Shown here in pieces: positions 1 through 10,528 of a stretch of DNA of 22,766 nucleotides. A model generated the notes under the pieces. It was not told the DNA's origin. It worked only from the letters and a program-made list of their open reading frames with translations, and ran no database searches. Positions within the stretch are counted from its first letter, which is position 1. Each line of letters starts with the position of its first letter. Made by a program: the position numbers and the translations under genes. The stretch lies in the NCBI GenBank assembly GCA_027596945.1, contig JADGJH010000273.1:1-22766 (forward strand), given 5' to 3'. This DNA comes from Physocladia obscura. Taxonomy: Eukaryota; Chytridiomycota; Chytridiomycetes; Chytridiales; Chytriomycetaceae.

Positions 1-2673
1 GAAAATGAAGTAAAGATTATTTAAGAATTTTTCTGTATTTTTGGATTTGAAATTCCAATTTGGTAGTTTTTCTTTCAGTTTCCATTATTTTCCAAGATAA
101 GAAAATTTTTAAGAAAAATTTGCCTTGAAACCCATTTTCTGACAAACAACAACCTAAAGCTATGTTGTCACAGAAAACAAACTTTAAAATTTGTATATAG
201 GAAATTACTGTATGATGAACAGATAAAGAGCATTGCAGAGTCACAGAAGTGATACAGCAAAGGTGACAGGTGGTTTGTAACTCAACCACTTGCTGAAACT
301 ATTTGATATTTTGCCATACACTGAAGATCAATTCTTCCACAACATTTTTTGTTTCTAAACAAGGATTGTGCAATAGATTTACGAAAATTGATGTAAATTA
401 GAAATTCAATTGAATTTTCTCAAAAGAATTTTCTAGAATTTTCTCAAGCATTCTATTACTTTCAACAACTCAAGAATAATTCAAGAGATTTCTAACCAAT
501 TTCTAACCACTGTCCAACTGCTTTAAAACCATTTTTCTTTTGAAGTGTCTTTTATTCTTTTTCTTTCTTTTTCCTTCTACTCCAAAAACTATTTAAACCC
601 CAACACTTTTCTTCTTTTTAAGAATTGGCCTTATCAAATAAAGAAAGTCTTTATTAAGTATTAAACTTCTACTTCAACTTCAACTCATACTTGCATCTCA
701 AACTCTTATCATTTAGTTCTGAGATATCTAGTAGTGAATAAGTTGACTCAAGCCATTACAGCTACCAGAATCATTACTACAAGTCTTCTGCAACTTACCG
801 GAACCTTATGTTTGTTCCATTTCTACTTTACTTCAAAAATCAACAAATTTTCAATATTCCGTTTGAAATGATGAAGCAAACATCCAAAAATTGGTTTGAC
901 TTAATTCAAAAAGGACCTGGCTCTACTTGTGAGTTCAAACTGGTCCTTTGGAGCTCTTTCAACAATTTTTTGGATTTTTTGAATTTTAGCAACTGCCACT
1001 AAATTCCTCGCAGATTCTCTGCCATCCAAATCATCTGATCCCCCACACTTATGTTTTCACTAAATTTTAACAACATGAACAGGTTGTGGAGGTAGAATTG
1101 TGATGGTGCCATGCATATTAGTGTTATCCCTATTCAGATTATTTTGGCTCAATTGTGCAAATAGAGTAGCTGAGACCTGAGCAGATTTTCACAGTGTTAG
1201 ATTATTTGATGAAAATCATGTAAGTTTTTGATTGCAAGGAGGCTGGATTAGTTGCTTTTTGAATTGTAAATGACAATCAAAAATTTTAAAAAAAAACAGT
1301 ACCTTGAACTTCAAATTCTGCTGCATTTTGTCATCTTGATCAAATTGGATGAACAAAAAAGACTCTTTATATTTTTGTAACATACATTAGTAACCAATCA
1401 CAAAATTATTGTTTTTAATGAGCTAGAAATTCCAGAATGCAATTGCACATACAGTTGTTTCTTGTGGAATTTCAGCATCAGTTGCCCAGTTAACAGTACA
1501 AGTGAGTTGCAATGCCTCTGAAAAAATTGGTTGAAATTTTGGCACAACAAGCTCTCCTTATTTCCATCAAACTCAATGCATTTGTATTTTGCTTCCATAT
1601 TCACAGTTTTATGTCTGGCACATTTTAAAATATCTATGTCATCTCCACCCCCCAATAAACCAACAAATATCCTGTTTTTTCACATAGTATGAGTTCCAAA
1701 TGGACCTTCATGATATAGAATACAGGTAGCACACATCCTTAATTTGCTGGAGCATAGTATCATATGAAATTGCATGATTGCATTCTATTTGTTCTGATGG
1801 ATTTTTTTTTGTATGCTTGAATAATTTAATTAAGCTTTCCATAACAGGGAACAAAATTACCATATGAAATTTTAGTCAAAAAAAATCCAACCGAAGAAAT
1901 GTAATGGGTAAAACTTCCACTTTCCTCACCAATCTTGTCAATTTTCATGCCAGAATTTTTTTAATCTTTGCAAGTGAACAAAAAAAGCCCAAAATGAGTT
2001 GTGTCTACAGCTGAAACCCCTTTGCAATTAAATATTTTTTTTGAATTGAATAAACTGGACAATTGATTCAGCACACTTAGATGGTCTTGGGAGTTTGGTA
2101 ACATCATTAGTTGACTATCATGATTCCCAATTAGAGTACAATAATATCAATTGCTTGTTTTTTAAATTTAAATCCTCATATTGTCCTTGTATTGCAATAA
2201 AATCAAAAAACACTTATGTTTCTCATACGCATTTATTGAGTTATTTCCAGTGGTCTGTTTCCATGCAGTGATAATGCCATATTTGACTGCTACAGACTGA
2301 GTCTTTGCAAACTGGCTTTAATTCCAGTATCCATAATTTTTTTAAGGTTGTCTGGGATGTAGAAGCAATAACACACACTTTGCTGCTTTATTATTTTTGT
2401 GCAGGAGTTTTCTGCTTGCACATCAGCTGTTGTGCTTGCCATTTTAGGGCTTTGTGAGTCACTAACATTTTTTTGTTCAATGGTTCAGATGGTTTATGAA
2501 CAAATTTGTTTTCATTTATTGGCGGGTTCATCCCAGAATAATTAATCATATCTATGCTCAGTTTGAAGATCAAGTACTCAACACAAGGGATTGAGGTCAT
2601 TTTAATACTCCCATTCCTTGATTTTCATTTTTAACAAATGGATAGTATTTAAAGAATTTAATTTGAAAAAAAT
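1..2673. other. AT-rich stretch without a recognisable intact gene
   Basis: No open frame here resembles a family I know, and none can be extended by splicing into a convincing gene. At 411-455 there is a short run of three GAATTTTCT-type units. At 910-917/942-949 an 8-base perfect inverted repeat (AAAGGACC/GGTCCTTT) flanks a 24-base loop. A TATTTAAA box near 590 followed by an AATAAAG near 640 could be the remains of a long terminal repeat, but no second copy is visible in the window. Minus-strand frames at 1398-1760 and 2391-2600 look like decayed coding sequence (see findings). Confidence 0.5.
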
Positions 2674-2821
2674 TGTGAGAGAATCGAAGAGATTCCAAGT
2701 GGGCGAAGTTAACTTAAAGGTGTTTGGTCTTGAAATTGATGAAGAGAGAGGTTTGTAGATTTTTCCAGTGCTACCAATATGTGAGAGAATTGAAGAGATT
2801 TCAAGTGGGCAAAGTTAACTT
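2674..2821. repeat. Imperfect 42-base direct repeat, two copies
   Basis: Copy 1 is 2674-2715 and copy 2 is 2780-2821. They match over 42 bases with about four transitions and lie 106 bases apart, start to start. Both carry GGGC(G/A)AAGTTAACTT at the 3' end. The following 90 bases contain more GCGAAG/GCAAAG words. This resembles a decayed tandem or transposon-derived repeat just upstream of the tRNA-like unit. Confidence 0.7.
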
Positions 2822-3096
2822 GGAATGAGCAAAGCGATGAATATTCTTGAGCTGTGTCTCACACGGCGAAGTCTTCCTTTTTGTTCTAAAGCGAAGCAAA
2901 GTTGAAGTTTTTAATAAAGAATTCTCTGTTTATTTTAATTTCAATAACACTGAATTTATAGAGTTTCAGAATCCTTTCTGAAACAAAGTGAAACAGAATT
3001 TTTGGGCGGCGCAAGTAAAAATTTCATAAAGAAAATTGTGAAATGGAAAAGGAAAATAAAAGATAATATGATAATAAAATAATAATATAATAGTAA

Positions 3097-3115
3097 TAAC
3101 TTCGAGTTGAAGTTA
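3097..3115. repeat. Short perfect inverted repeat
   Basis: TAACTTC (3097-3103) and GAAGTTA (3109-3115) form a 7-base perfect stem around a 5-base loop, 35 bases upstream of the tRNA-like unit. Its meaning is unknown. Confidence 0.6.
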
Positions 3116-3149
3116 CAAAAATTATTTAGTTTCCCGGACAAACATTCAA

Positions 3150-3221
3150 GTCCGCATGGCGAAGTGGTACCGCGTCGCTCTCCGGAGGCGAAGGTCATGG
3201 GTTCAAACCCCATTGTGGACG
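3150..3221 (+). tRNA. tRNA-Arg(CCG)-like unit, possibly the head of a tRNA-derived SINE
   Basis: The sequence folds into a complete cloverleaf. The acceptor stem is GTCCGCA (3150-3156) with TGTGGAC (3214-3220), including one G-T pair. The D stem is GCG/CGC. The anticodon stem is TCGCT/GGCGA, with loop CTCCGGA at 3180-3186 and anticodon CCG at 3182-3184. The T stem is ATGGG/CCCAT with loop TTCAAAC. The discriminator is G3221. The A box (TGGCGAAGTGG, from 3157) and B box (GGTTCAAACC) fit pol III promoters. There is no intron. The CCG anticodon and G73 fit arginine. Oddly, the first TTTT terminator is only at 3352, so a pol III transcript would be about 205 nt, the size of a SINE. A genuine tRNA would normally have a T run within a few bases. 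Confidence 0.8.
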
Positions 3222-3559
3222 AATGATGATCTACTTGCACTCTTGTCTTGTAGGTCGTCGATTTCTGCGACTTGAAACTTCGCTGAACACATCGTTTCTC
3301 GATGAACATTGTGCAATGCAACCATGGTGAATATAATATGGATGCTTAAAATTTTGACTGGACGCTTATTATGTTTTGTTGGATGATTTGGCGTTTTCGG
3401 TGTGTTTGAAATAGAAAACGTTATCCGAAAGTCCCATATTCCTGTTTCAAATTATTTTTGCACCAAAGATGGATCAATAGTGAGGAGACCAATGAACTTG
3501 TGGGCGAACAAAGCAGAGTTCCAAGAACACTACTGTTTGATTTGGGGCGAAAAAAAAAC

Positions 3560-4226
3560 ATGCAACGAATAACGCGTTCAGCAGTTAAACAAGGCTCGGT
3601 CCGTTCGCTGACATCAAAGCCGTCAGAAGTTGCGGCCCAACATCTTGCCGCCGCCGCCGCTGATCCACGCCGCCTGTTCCAAGCTGAACTTGAGTCAGGT
3701 TGGTGAACAAAGAAGAACGCAAAACAAAATCAGTCGCACTCAAGCACATAATACAATAATGCTTAAATATTTTTAAACAAACTCAGGTGTACCGGCGTCG
3801 GTCATCAACCATCCCGTTCGCATCTACAGACCCGCAAACACACCCACACAGTCTGGCTCTGCCCGACCAAACCATTGGCGCCTCGATTTTGACACCCAGG
3901 ACAAGTGGGAGAATAAGCTGATTGGATGGGTTTCAAGGTACATAACTGTTCGTGAAGAATTTTTCATCGCCGTATCGCTGATTAATACGCCGAATTCTGA
4001 TGCTTAATCGAATTGTCTGAAATACCAATTGCTTTTAATTAGTGCTGATCCAATGCAGGCCTTATCTTTGAAATTTGCCACGAAAGAAGATGCAGTTTTG
4101 TTCGCTGAGCGTCAAGGTTATGAATACTGGATCGATTTACCAAAAGAAAGTTCCTCAAAGCCGAAAGTCTATGCGGACAATTTTAGATATTCTGCCAAAA
4201 CTCTGCGTCTCCTGAGAACAAAGTAA
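3560..4226 (+). CDS. NDUFS4: NADH dehydrogenase (ubiquinone) iron-sulfur protein 4, complex I accessory subunit
   Basis: Accessory subunit of the peripheral (N) arm of respiratory complex I, acting on the mitochondrial matrix side. The exons are 3560-3698, 3787-3937 and 4043-4226, with introns of 88 and 105 bases, giving a 157-residue product. Residues 1-20 (MQRITRSAVKQGSVRSLTSK) are basic and free of acidic residues, as in a mitochondrial presequence; this decides the ATG at 3560 over the in-frame ATG at 3458. The NDUFS4 domain follows: RIYRPA, NHWRLDFDTQDKWENKLIGW, SADPMQALSLKFATKEDAVLFAERQGYEYW and a C-terminal YADNF...LRTK. These match the family's W-x-L-x-F, W-E-N-x-L-x-G-W, S-x-D-P and NF signatures. 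Both introns interrupt codons and restore the family reading when removed. An AATAAA at 4231 directly follows the stop. Confidence 0.93.
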
Positions 4227-4229
4227 CTG

Positions 4230-6164
4230 CAATAAATATTGCGAGAATTTTTCTTTTTTCTCTTTTCTTTTCAAATAAAAGTTTGAAAACTGACTTGTCC
4301 AGCTTTGTGAATTTTCCCAAATATCCTTCCCAAATTTGACAAATGGAAAATTCAAAGAAATTCAAAAATTCAGCAACGCAATCAGTCAACAGATTGAAAC
4401 TGGCAATTATTCCAAAGAACTCTAGGAGAATTACATGAGAGAATTTAGTTACCAGAATTGAAGTTGTTGAGGCAACTCTGTAGTGAGAGATGAATATCAC
4501 AAAACAAGTAATGCGAAATAAATCTTTCTTCATTAATTTAAGGTTTATTTGTTTCTTCTCAAATAAATAAAATGAACTGTTTATTAAGAATGGACAAAAT
4601 TGTTGTTCATAGGGGGCAGAATCAAGACAAACACAAATAATGCAAAACCATTAAAATCTGTTTGTCTTCGTTTATTTCAATAAAGTTAAATTATAAAATA
4701 GCTTTATTTACGGTCAGTTGATTAAAGCAAACAATCTTTATGAAAAAATTAACCAACACTGTTTCAACTGATCTGTTCGTACTGTGACACACTACTATAG
4801 AGGTGCCAATAGAATCAACAAAGAACCAATGAGGAGAATTTGGTATTTTCACTAGCTAACAGTAAGAGACCTATGCCACTTACTATAATGTTCAAATGCC
4901 TGGAAACACAATGTAGAAAAGACAAACGACAGTTGCAAAATACTATGGAGGCATCCACAGTCTCTTGTACTGATAGATCTAAATATTTTTGTGGCCGCAG
5001 CGCATGTATTTATTGTTGGCACAATTAACTTTAGCTTATGAATAAAGATATTAAACTATTTGTTAACTAAACAGAACAGTGACTTGTGTAAATTCAACAA
5101 AAACTATATGAAGGAATCAACTGCCATTTACTATAACATTAATCATTTTAAGTTACAAGTAAGAACAGAAAAATCACATCGTTTTGGCCTTTTTCAGGGC
5201 TCCCGATGTACACATTTGTCATTGAAGTGAAAAAGAGAAAAATTCAAAGATGCCTTTATACTGATGTTTCAAACTTATGAATAAGATCACTTTTATGAAG
5301 CACAAGATTTATTTTATTAACCAGTATCTTTTAGCTAGATTTTTATTTTATTAACGAGTATCTTTGACTAAATCTTTTTCAACTCAAGATGAGACTCTTA
5401 ATTTGGTGACACAAATTAGGTAACAAGTGTACGTAACAAGTGTGCAATTTCAAGACTTTGTGTTTTCAATCTAGATTAATACCAATAGCTGCACTAATAT
5501 AACACACACAGCATTTGAAGTTTAGTGTTCATAACAATTGGTTTGGCTCACTCTGCTGTTGGAAAGATATTTTCTTCTTGATCTTTTTCCAAATTGTTGA
5601 AATATTTGTTCACACAGCCTGTGCTACTTCTTAGTACTTGTGTTAGTGAAAAAAGAATTGACAAATTTGACTCAGTTCTCAAAAATATTTTGCATTAATG
5701 CTGTCAATATAATGTGAAACTTGTTGTGAAATTAAGGTACTGTATTTGTATAGCAAAACTCATGCTAATAATATTTGAGCATGAGTCTTGGGAGCAGGGA
5801 TTCAGATAAGTATGAGTCAAAAGCAGAAATTTTTTTGATATTTCTTTGTGTAAGTAGTCTCTTTGAGACGGCTATGGAATTAGTTGTTGCTGTGAAGGAA
5901 TTTATTGTTAAGGTTTTTATTATAATTGATATACTTTTAAATCCTTGCTGCTGTGTCCACTATTTATAGTATTTTACAGCCACTTTGTATTTTCGGGAGA
6001 CAGCTTCGTGTCAAGTAACATGACAGATTTTTGAAAAAAAAATATTTTACAAAATTGAGACCCTAATCACACGAAGAGAAAATTATAATCATAATTATCT
6101 TTGAAAACTCTCAGGTGATTCTGTGCTCTGACAACATTAACTTTTGCTGTCTTACCCATCGCAG
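4230..6164. other. AT-rich region with no recognisable gene
   Basis: The region holds several AATAAA-type signals and scattered short frames without family resemblance. Small tandem duplications are visible. A unit of about 34 bases (TTTATTTTATTAAC-SAGTATCTTT) occurs at 5308-5337 and again at 5342-5370. A 13-base unit GTAACAAGTGT(A/G)C is duplicated at 5420-5445. The 62-residue frame at 4840-5028 and the 64-residue frame at 5775-5969 (+) have no support beyond being open. Confidence 0.5.
5308..5370. repeat. Tandem duplication, about 34-base unit
   Basis: 5308-5337 and 5342-5370 share TTTATTTTATTAAC-SAG-TATCTTT with few differences, indicating a local slippage duplication. Confidence 0.65.
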
Positions 6165-6255
6165 CTCCTCATATCATGCCTTTCCAAACGACCAACCCGG
6201 GCAAACGTATCCACCGCAGACTCGGCTGTACACACCGTTTGATCAGTCCATTTTG
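6165..6255 (+). other. GC-rich exon-like block in AT-rich DNA
   Basis: This 91-base block is markedly richer in GC than the several hundred bases on either side. It is preceded by a pyrimidine-rich tract ending in CAG (6162-6164) and followed by GTGAGA (6256-6261), the layout of an internal exon. The second forward frame is open throughout and contains FPNDQPGQTYPPQTRLYTP followed by FDQSIL. A 27-codon ATG frame also exists in the third frame. I recognise no family and find no partner exon in the neighbourhood. It may be an exon of an unrecognised small gene, a relic, or an inserted fragment. Confidence 0.3.
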
Positions 6256-6716
6256 GTGAGATGATTATAGGTACCGCTTGATAAAATTAATACATTTTTC
6301 TTGTCATTGCCAGACCTTATGATTATTATGTCAAATGGATATTTATGTTTTTGATAATTACATAGAGTTGAAGAAAGTACAAATACTATGAAGGGGTATC
6401 GGATAAGAATAGAATAAAATAAACAGCTTGACTTTAATAGATTAAAGATAGAATAAATATTTATTGGTATAAAATGTGTCGAATGTTTCAGATCCCAACA
6501 TTAATTTTAATTACAAAGGACAACAAGTAGTGTCTTTGATTAGTTATTTAAGTTGCAAACTTGTAAAGAATTAATGATATGCAAGTGATTTTATGCAAAT
6601 TGTTGCCACTTTTCATGAAATTAAGGAAGTATATTTATAAAAATCATTTTGTTTTGTTGCTTATGTATACTTCACGATCAATTTTTCCAAATAGAATTAT
6701 TTCAAAAAACAAAATT

Positions 6717-8677
6717 TCAAGTGTTTATTTGTACATGCAATTGAATTTTTTTGATGAGTGCACGCTTCATAAATAGGTCTCTTGCCAAAGCTCGAGTGTT
6801 CTAAATTAAAAAAAATAATATCACAAAATAAAAAATTTAAAAATTTAAAAAAATTAAAATAAAGGAATTAAATATACGTCTTTTTTTGGTTTACTCACTC
6901 CGTTGAAGGAAATTATCATATTTTTAAATATAATTTGCTAACGACGCTCAATCGCTTCAAATTTCTTTAACATGATCCGAAAATCAAACCTTCATAAAAA
7001 CAGCAATATCAATTCTCTCCGCATTCAAAGCTTTCCCAAGCTGATAAATTTCGTCGTCAGTAGCATGTTCATCTGCGATCAGATCCAGTAATTGGTTTCC
7101 CACAACGCTCGTGCCCGTCATTATATCGTCCACTTGTACTTCCGGCTCTGAGTGGATCTTTTCGATCTCTACTTTCATTTCGGAAATTTTTGATGTTACG
7201 ATTTGCGTGTTGTTTCTGATTTTCGCCTGTAGATATTGATGCGAGAAAAAAATTATTATAGTAATTTTTTTAGCCGCAATAGTATAATATTTGTAAAACC
7301 TCTTCGTGTCGAATCCTCTGCAACGCATCAGAAACTCTTGACTCCCCCCCTTCAACATATCCACCAAGCACACGTATCCGTTCAAACTCTTTTGCTGCGT
7401 TGCGTTCAAGATCAGTAGCCGCTGCGACTAGTCGCGATGCCAGGATTGCGCGCAATTCTGCGGCCCGTTTTTCTTTCACTGCAGCTTCCCGAACAAGGGC
7501 CTCTTGCTGCTGTGAAAGCGGAAGGCTGCTTGTCGATGGCATTTGATTAATTAGCTGCGAATCTTGCCGATTGTTGTCAGGCTGTTGAAAATAAGGGTGA
7601 ATAGTAGATGGTTGTTGGAGTTGTTGCGGTTGTATTTGTTGCTGTTGCGGAAGGCATTGGAATTGATTTGTGAATTGCGGATTTTTATTATATGTGTTGA
7701 ATTGAATTGATTGATTAGGAGAAGAGACAGCAGTCTGCTGTTGTTGTTTATTATTTGAGTAAATTAGTGTTCCAGAGATGTTGACGGGAATCGTTGCAGT
7801 GTTTATGGCAGAAGTCAAGACTTTTGCTGGAGGCGGTGGCGGGGGGTGAGGATTCGAATGATTTGCAGCAGTCTGAATTGATGAGTTCATGACCACTGGA
7901 TTCGGAAACTGAACATAGACGGGCGGCGGTTGCTGAGAGGGTGATTTATTACTGATGATAAATGGATTCGCGGGGACTGGCGGAGGGCTAGCTAACTTTG
8001 CTTTTGCAGGGATTGGCGGCGGAGAAGATTTCGCGAAGGGATTAGCCGGGACGGGAGGCGGAATTTTAATTGGTGTTACTGTTGATGTTTGATTGGTTGT
8101 TGGTTTCGCGTAAACGGGCGGATCCTGCTCGAAAACAGACTGGATTTCGGCTAGGAGGGCGAGAAGCGACGGATTCGGCAGGGCGGACCAGTTTGCCAGC
8201 ATTGGATGAAAAATGCGGCCGGCAGTATCGACGTGGCGGCCGGCGCGGATGGCCATTGAGGGCGTTGGCGTGACAAACACGAAGGGCGCGTGGCGCGGGA
8301 ACGAGCGCGGCAGCCACACGGCAACGGGAATGTTGTCTGCATCAAAGCATTAAGAGGATAGCGGGAGAGTGCAGGCTGAGTATTAAGCGTATTGGAGACA
8401 CTCACACACGACGCCCAGGAATGCGACGGGCAGCGTTCCGTGCAGCGCCACGAGCAGCGCCGAGACGCCGGCGTCGGTGGTGAACACGTCCTGCTTGACG
8501 CGCAGCCCGCCATACAGCCGCAGCGCCGACACCACCTGCGTCTGCACGGCGTCGCTGTCGGCGTACTAATTAAGAGTCATCCATCAGCCCCTTTCGTATC
8601 CCTCGCGGCTTCCGACCCCCGAGACTCACCTTGTCTTTTACCGCCTGCGAAACCCATGACTCCACCGACGTTGCCAT
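6717..8677 (-). CDS. TSG101: ESCRT-I subunit TSG101/Vps23 (UEV-domain protein)
   Basis: Ubiquitin-binding subunit of ESCRT-I, which sorts cargo into multivesicular bodies at the cytosolic face of endosomes. On the minus strand the exons are 8677-8630, 8565-8406, 8336-7300, 7226-6990 and 6800-6717, giving 521 residues. Residues 1 to about 150 are the UEV domain, with YNIPVAVWLPRSFPRHAPF, the GRHVDTAGRIFHP segment and an EQDPPVYAKP end. As in the family, no catalytic cysteine sits at the E2 active-site position. A long Pro/Gln-rich linker follows (PPPVPANPF twice, then poly-Gln), then a coiled coil and the C-terminal steadiness box. The last exon encodes NTRALARDLFMKRALIKKIQ, matching the end of the steadiness box, and is reached across a 189-base intron. 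The donors of introns 3 and 4 (GTTTTA, GTTTGA) are weak. The stop lies 83 bases downstream of no other gene on its 3' side; its start lies 83 bases from the stop of the upstream small gene. Confidence 0.92.
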
Positions 8678-8760
8678 TTGATTTAAAATCAATCAAAAAG
8701 AATCAAGACAATTTATTGAAACAACCCAGAAAATGCAAAGCATCATCCAATGTCACGTCC

Positions 8761-8973
8761 CTACTTCTGGATTGGATAATGTATTGTGCTAGTCGGCGTG
8801 CTCGCGGGAGTTGGGTACCATGTCGGCGGTCTCCATAATATCTTTGTGTGCGTTGGTGTCGGGGTGTGTGGCGGTCCATATCCTGGTAACGCTTGAATTT
8901 CCACTGCTGTAATTGCCACCAGGACGAAGACGAAAGCAATCAAGACTTGTAAAGTTATCAACCCAAATGTCAT
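8761..8973 (-). CDS. Small secreted or membrane-anchored Pro/Thr-rich protein
   Basis: A 70-residue protein, not recognised. The N-terminus (MTFGLITLQVLIAFVFVLVA) is a strong hydrophobic signal sequence with a plausible signal peptidase site after EIQA. The mature part is short and rich in Pro, Thr and Tyr/Trp (HTPTPTHTK, PPTWYPTPASTPTST). The frame is open back to an ATG at 9054, but a TATA-like TATAAAAAAA at about 9015-9006 lies inside that extension, and the signal peptide begins naturally at 8973, so I prefer the shorter start. The stop is 83 bases upstream of the TSG101 start. It resembles the small gene at 9548-9709 in size, strand and design. The coding assignment rests on the signal peptide and composition only. 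Confidence 0.5.
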   Translation of the reverse strand: MTFGLITLQVLIAFVFVLVAITAVEIQALPGYGPPHTPTPTHTKILWRPPTWYPTPASTPTSTIHYPIQK

Positions 8974-9054
8974 TTTTTTTTTCTTTGTTTTATTTCTTTG
9001 GTTGAATTTTTTTATACCAGTTTCGCTTTCTAAATCCCGCCGATATATAGACAT

Positions 9055-9547
9055 GATCAGAAAATTTCATTTCCCGTCCAATTTTACGACGTGAATGAAG
9101 AAAGAAAAAAAAAATACATTATGTCGTGTGCATTTGAGCAGAAGATAACAAATTGAGTGTATATATTCCAATTTTTTCAATTCATCGAAAGTTCCTTTCG
9201 TTACTATTTCAACTCAACTCAACTTGTGCAATCAATTTCTCTTGGTACAAAGCTCCCAATAGCAGTATCCACGATCACTCTATTTCAATTTCCAACATAC
9301 AAAATAGATTCAAAAACAATAATCCAAATGATAACCAGGAGAACCTAGCTAACCTCGCATCATAACTTCTGAAGTAAAATCGAATCGAATCATATTCTTG
9401 GGAAAAAAGTGAACTAATAGACAGTATTCAAACATGAAATAAAACCAAGAAGAAAAAGGAAAGGATAAGGCATATGTATAATTGCTTTTATTATGATATT
9501 CGACATTATGTCTTTGTTTTTAGATAAATAAAGCATACACGACATGG
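9055..9547. other. Intergenic region, nothing recognised
   Basis: AT-rich sequence. A plus-strand frame at 9153-9365 is open but Asn/Ser-rich with no family features, and I regard it as chance. Confidence 0.5.
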
Positions 9548-9709
9548 TTAGATAGATTTGGTTTGGGTTTGCCAAAAAGTAGCCGATTTTGAGGGAGTAT
9601 GATACACGCGTTTGGTCGTGGTAGAAGGTTCACCATTTCCATTGTCCGCTTGAGCTTCGATACTGAAAATAGCCATGAGAACGATAACGAGCTGAGAGAT
9701 GCAACGCAT
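9548..9709 (-). CDS. Very small secreted peptide precursor (candidate)
   Basis: A 53-residue frame, not recognised. It begins MRCISQLVIVLMAIFSIEAQ followed by Ala-Asp, a textbook short signal peptide with AQA at the likely cleavage point. The mature part is about 32 residues: NGNGEPSTTTKRVYHTPSKS, then an aromatic/Gln/Thr tail. A dibasic KR sits seven residues before the centre. The design (hydrophobic leader, E-x-Q-A cleavage region, Thr-rich mature part with T-x-T-K) resembles the gene at 8761-8973, so the two may be diverged tandem copies. The frame is shorter than usual ORF cut-offs and has no independent support. Confidence 0.4.
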   Translation of the reverse strand: MRCISQLVIVLMAIFSIEAQADNGNGEPSTTTKRVYHTPSKSATFWQTQTKSI

Positions 9710-9854
9710 TTATGTTTTAACCGTTGTTTTTTGCGTGTTTTTTTTTTTTTTGACAGGTTGAAAATTTTTGACTGATTTCTGTTGGACTGGAGAGGTTATG
9801 GCGTGACGCAATAAGATATTTTTTAACAGCATTTATTATTTTAAGTCACAAACA

Positions 9855-10528
9855 TCACTGAATTTCAATTCTTCTGCCTTCAAACTCCTTCTTTCCAATA
9901 TCAACCCTCAAAACACCGTTTTCAATATTCGCCTTCAAATCCGAAACATCTGCAGTAGCCGGCAACTTGATGCGCGCCTCAACGCGTCTCTCTCTTCTTC
10001 CACCGTCCTTCAAAGAACCGCCAGCAGCAGTAGAAGAAGAAGACTCTGAATTCTTGCCCGAAAGAATCACAGTCTTTTCATGTTCGTTGACGGTCAAAAC
10101 GAGATTTTCCTTGCTGATTCCCGGAACATCGATTTCTAGCGACGTTCGACCGTTGGGGAGGTCCGTTGAAGAGATTTCCGGGCGAGTGTTACCGTGTCTG
10201 TGAGATTTGAACCGAGAGTTTCTCCATCCTGGCCACTGCTCGGCGGTGCCGTTGTCTTGGGAATACCATGCTTCGCGCGCTTCGTGTAGCCATTGGCGGA
10301 CTTTTGGGGTTGTTTCTTGCGCTGAACTAGATGTGTGATAATAATAACAATAAAGTCCAGTCAGCATGGCTTGTGGCTATAAAATGAACTTATTTACCTC
10401 GACGCATCTTCAATCGCTCTGTGGAACGTCGATTGATAGTTTCCACGGTATTCGTGGCACTTTGTGTGGAAGTAATCGATTGTGTATGCCACGATTCCGA
10501 CTTTAAATATGAAGCTAAAGAGGCCCAT
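9855..10528 (-). CDS. Small heat shock protein A (Hsp20/alpha-crystallin family) with N-terminal hydrophobic module
   Basis: ATP-independent holdase chaperone. On the minus strand exon 1 is 10528-10398 and exon 2 is 10326-9855, with a 71-base intron, giving 200 residues. Exon 1 encodes MGLFSFIFKVGIVAYTIDYF and a polar stretch; it was recovered by comparison with the other two copies. An ATG at 10367 inside the intron would give only an aberrant N-terminus. The alpha-crystallin domain spans about residues 94-190 (DLPNGRTSLEIDVPGISKEN through the diagnostic NGVLRVDIGK). The C-terminal RRIEIQ carries the I-x-I motif used for oligomer assembly. A Ser/Thr/Gly-rich insert (about 107-122) widens the loop before the dimerisation strand. 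The hydrophobic N-terminus is not typical of cytosolic Hsp20 and suggests membrane association. Confidence 0.88.

Noticed and set aside
2956..3321. 121-codon minus-strand frame containing GFEPMTFASGERRGTT
   Set aside because: This is the antisense reading of the tRNA-like unit at 3150-3221. Such peptides are a common false gene call.
4183..4533. 116-codon hydrophobic minus-strand frame
   Set aside because: It overlaps the last NDUFS4 exon antisense and its 3' flank. The composition is what AT-rich DNA gives by chance.
8392..8838. 148-codon plus-strand frame
   Set aside because: It is antisense to the first TSG101 exons. The GC-rich codon bias of TSG101 keeps the opposite strand open.
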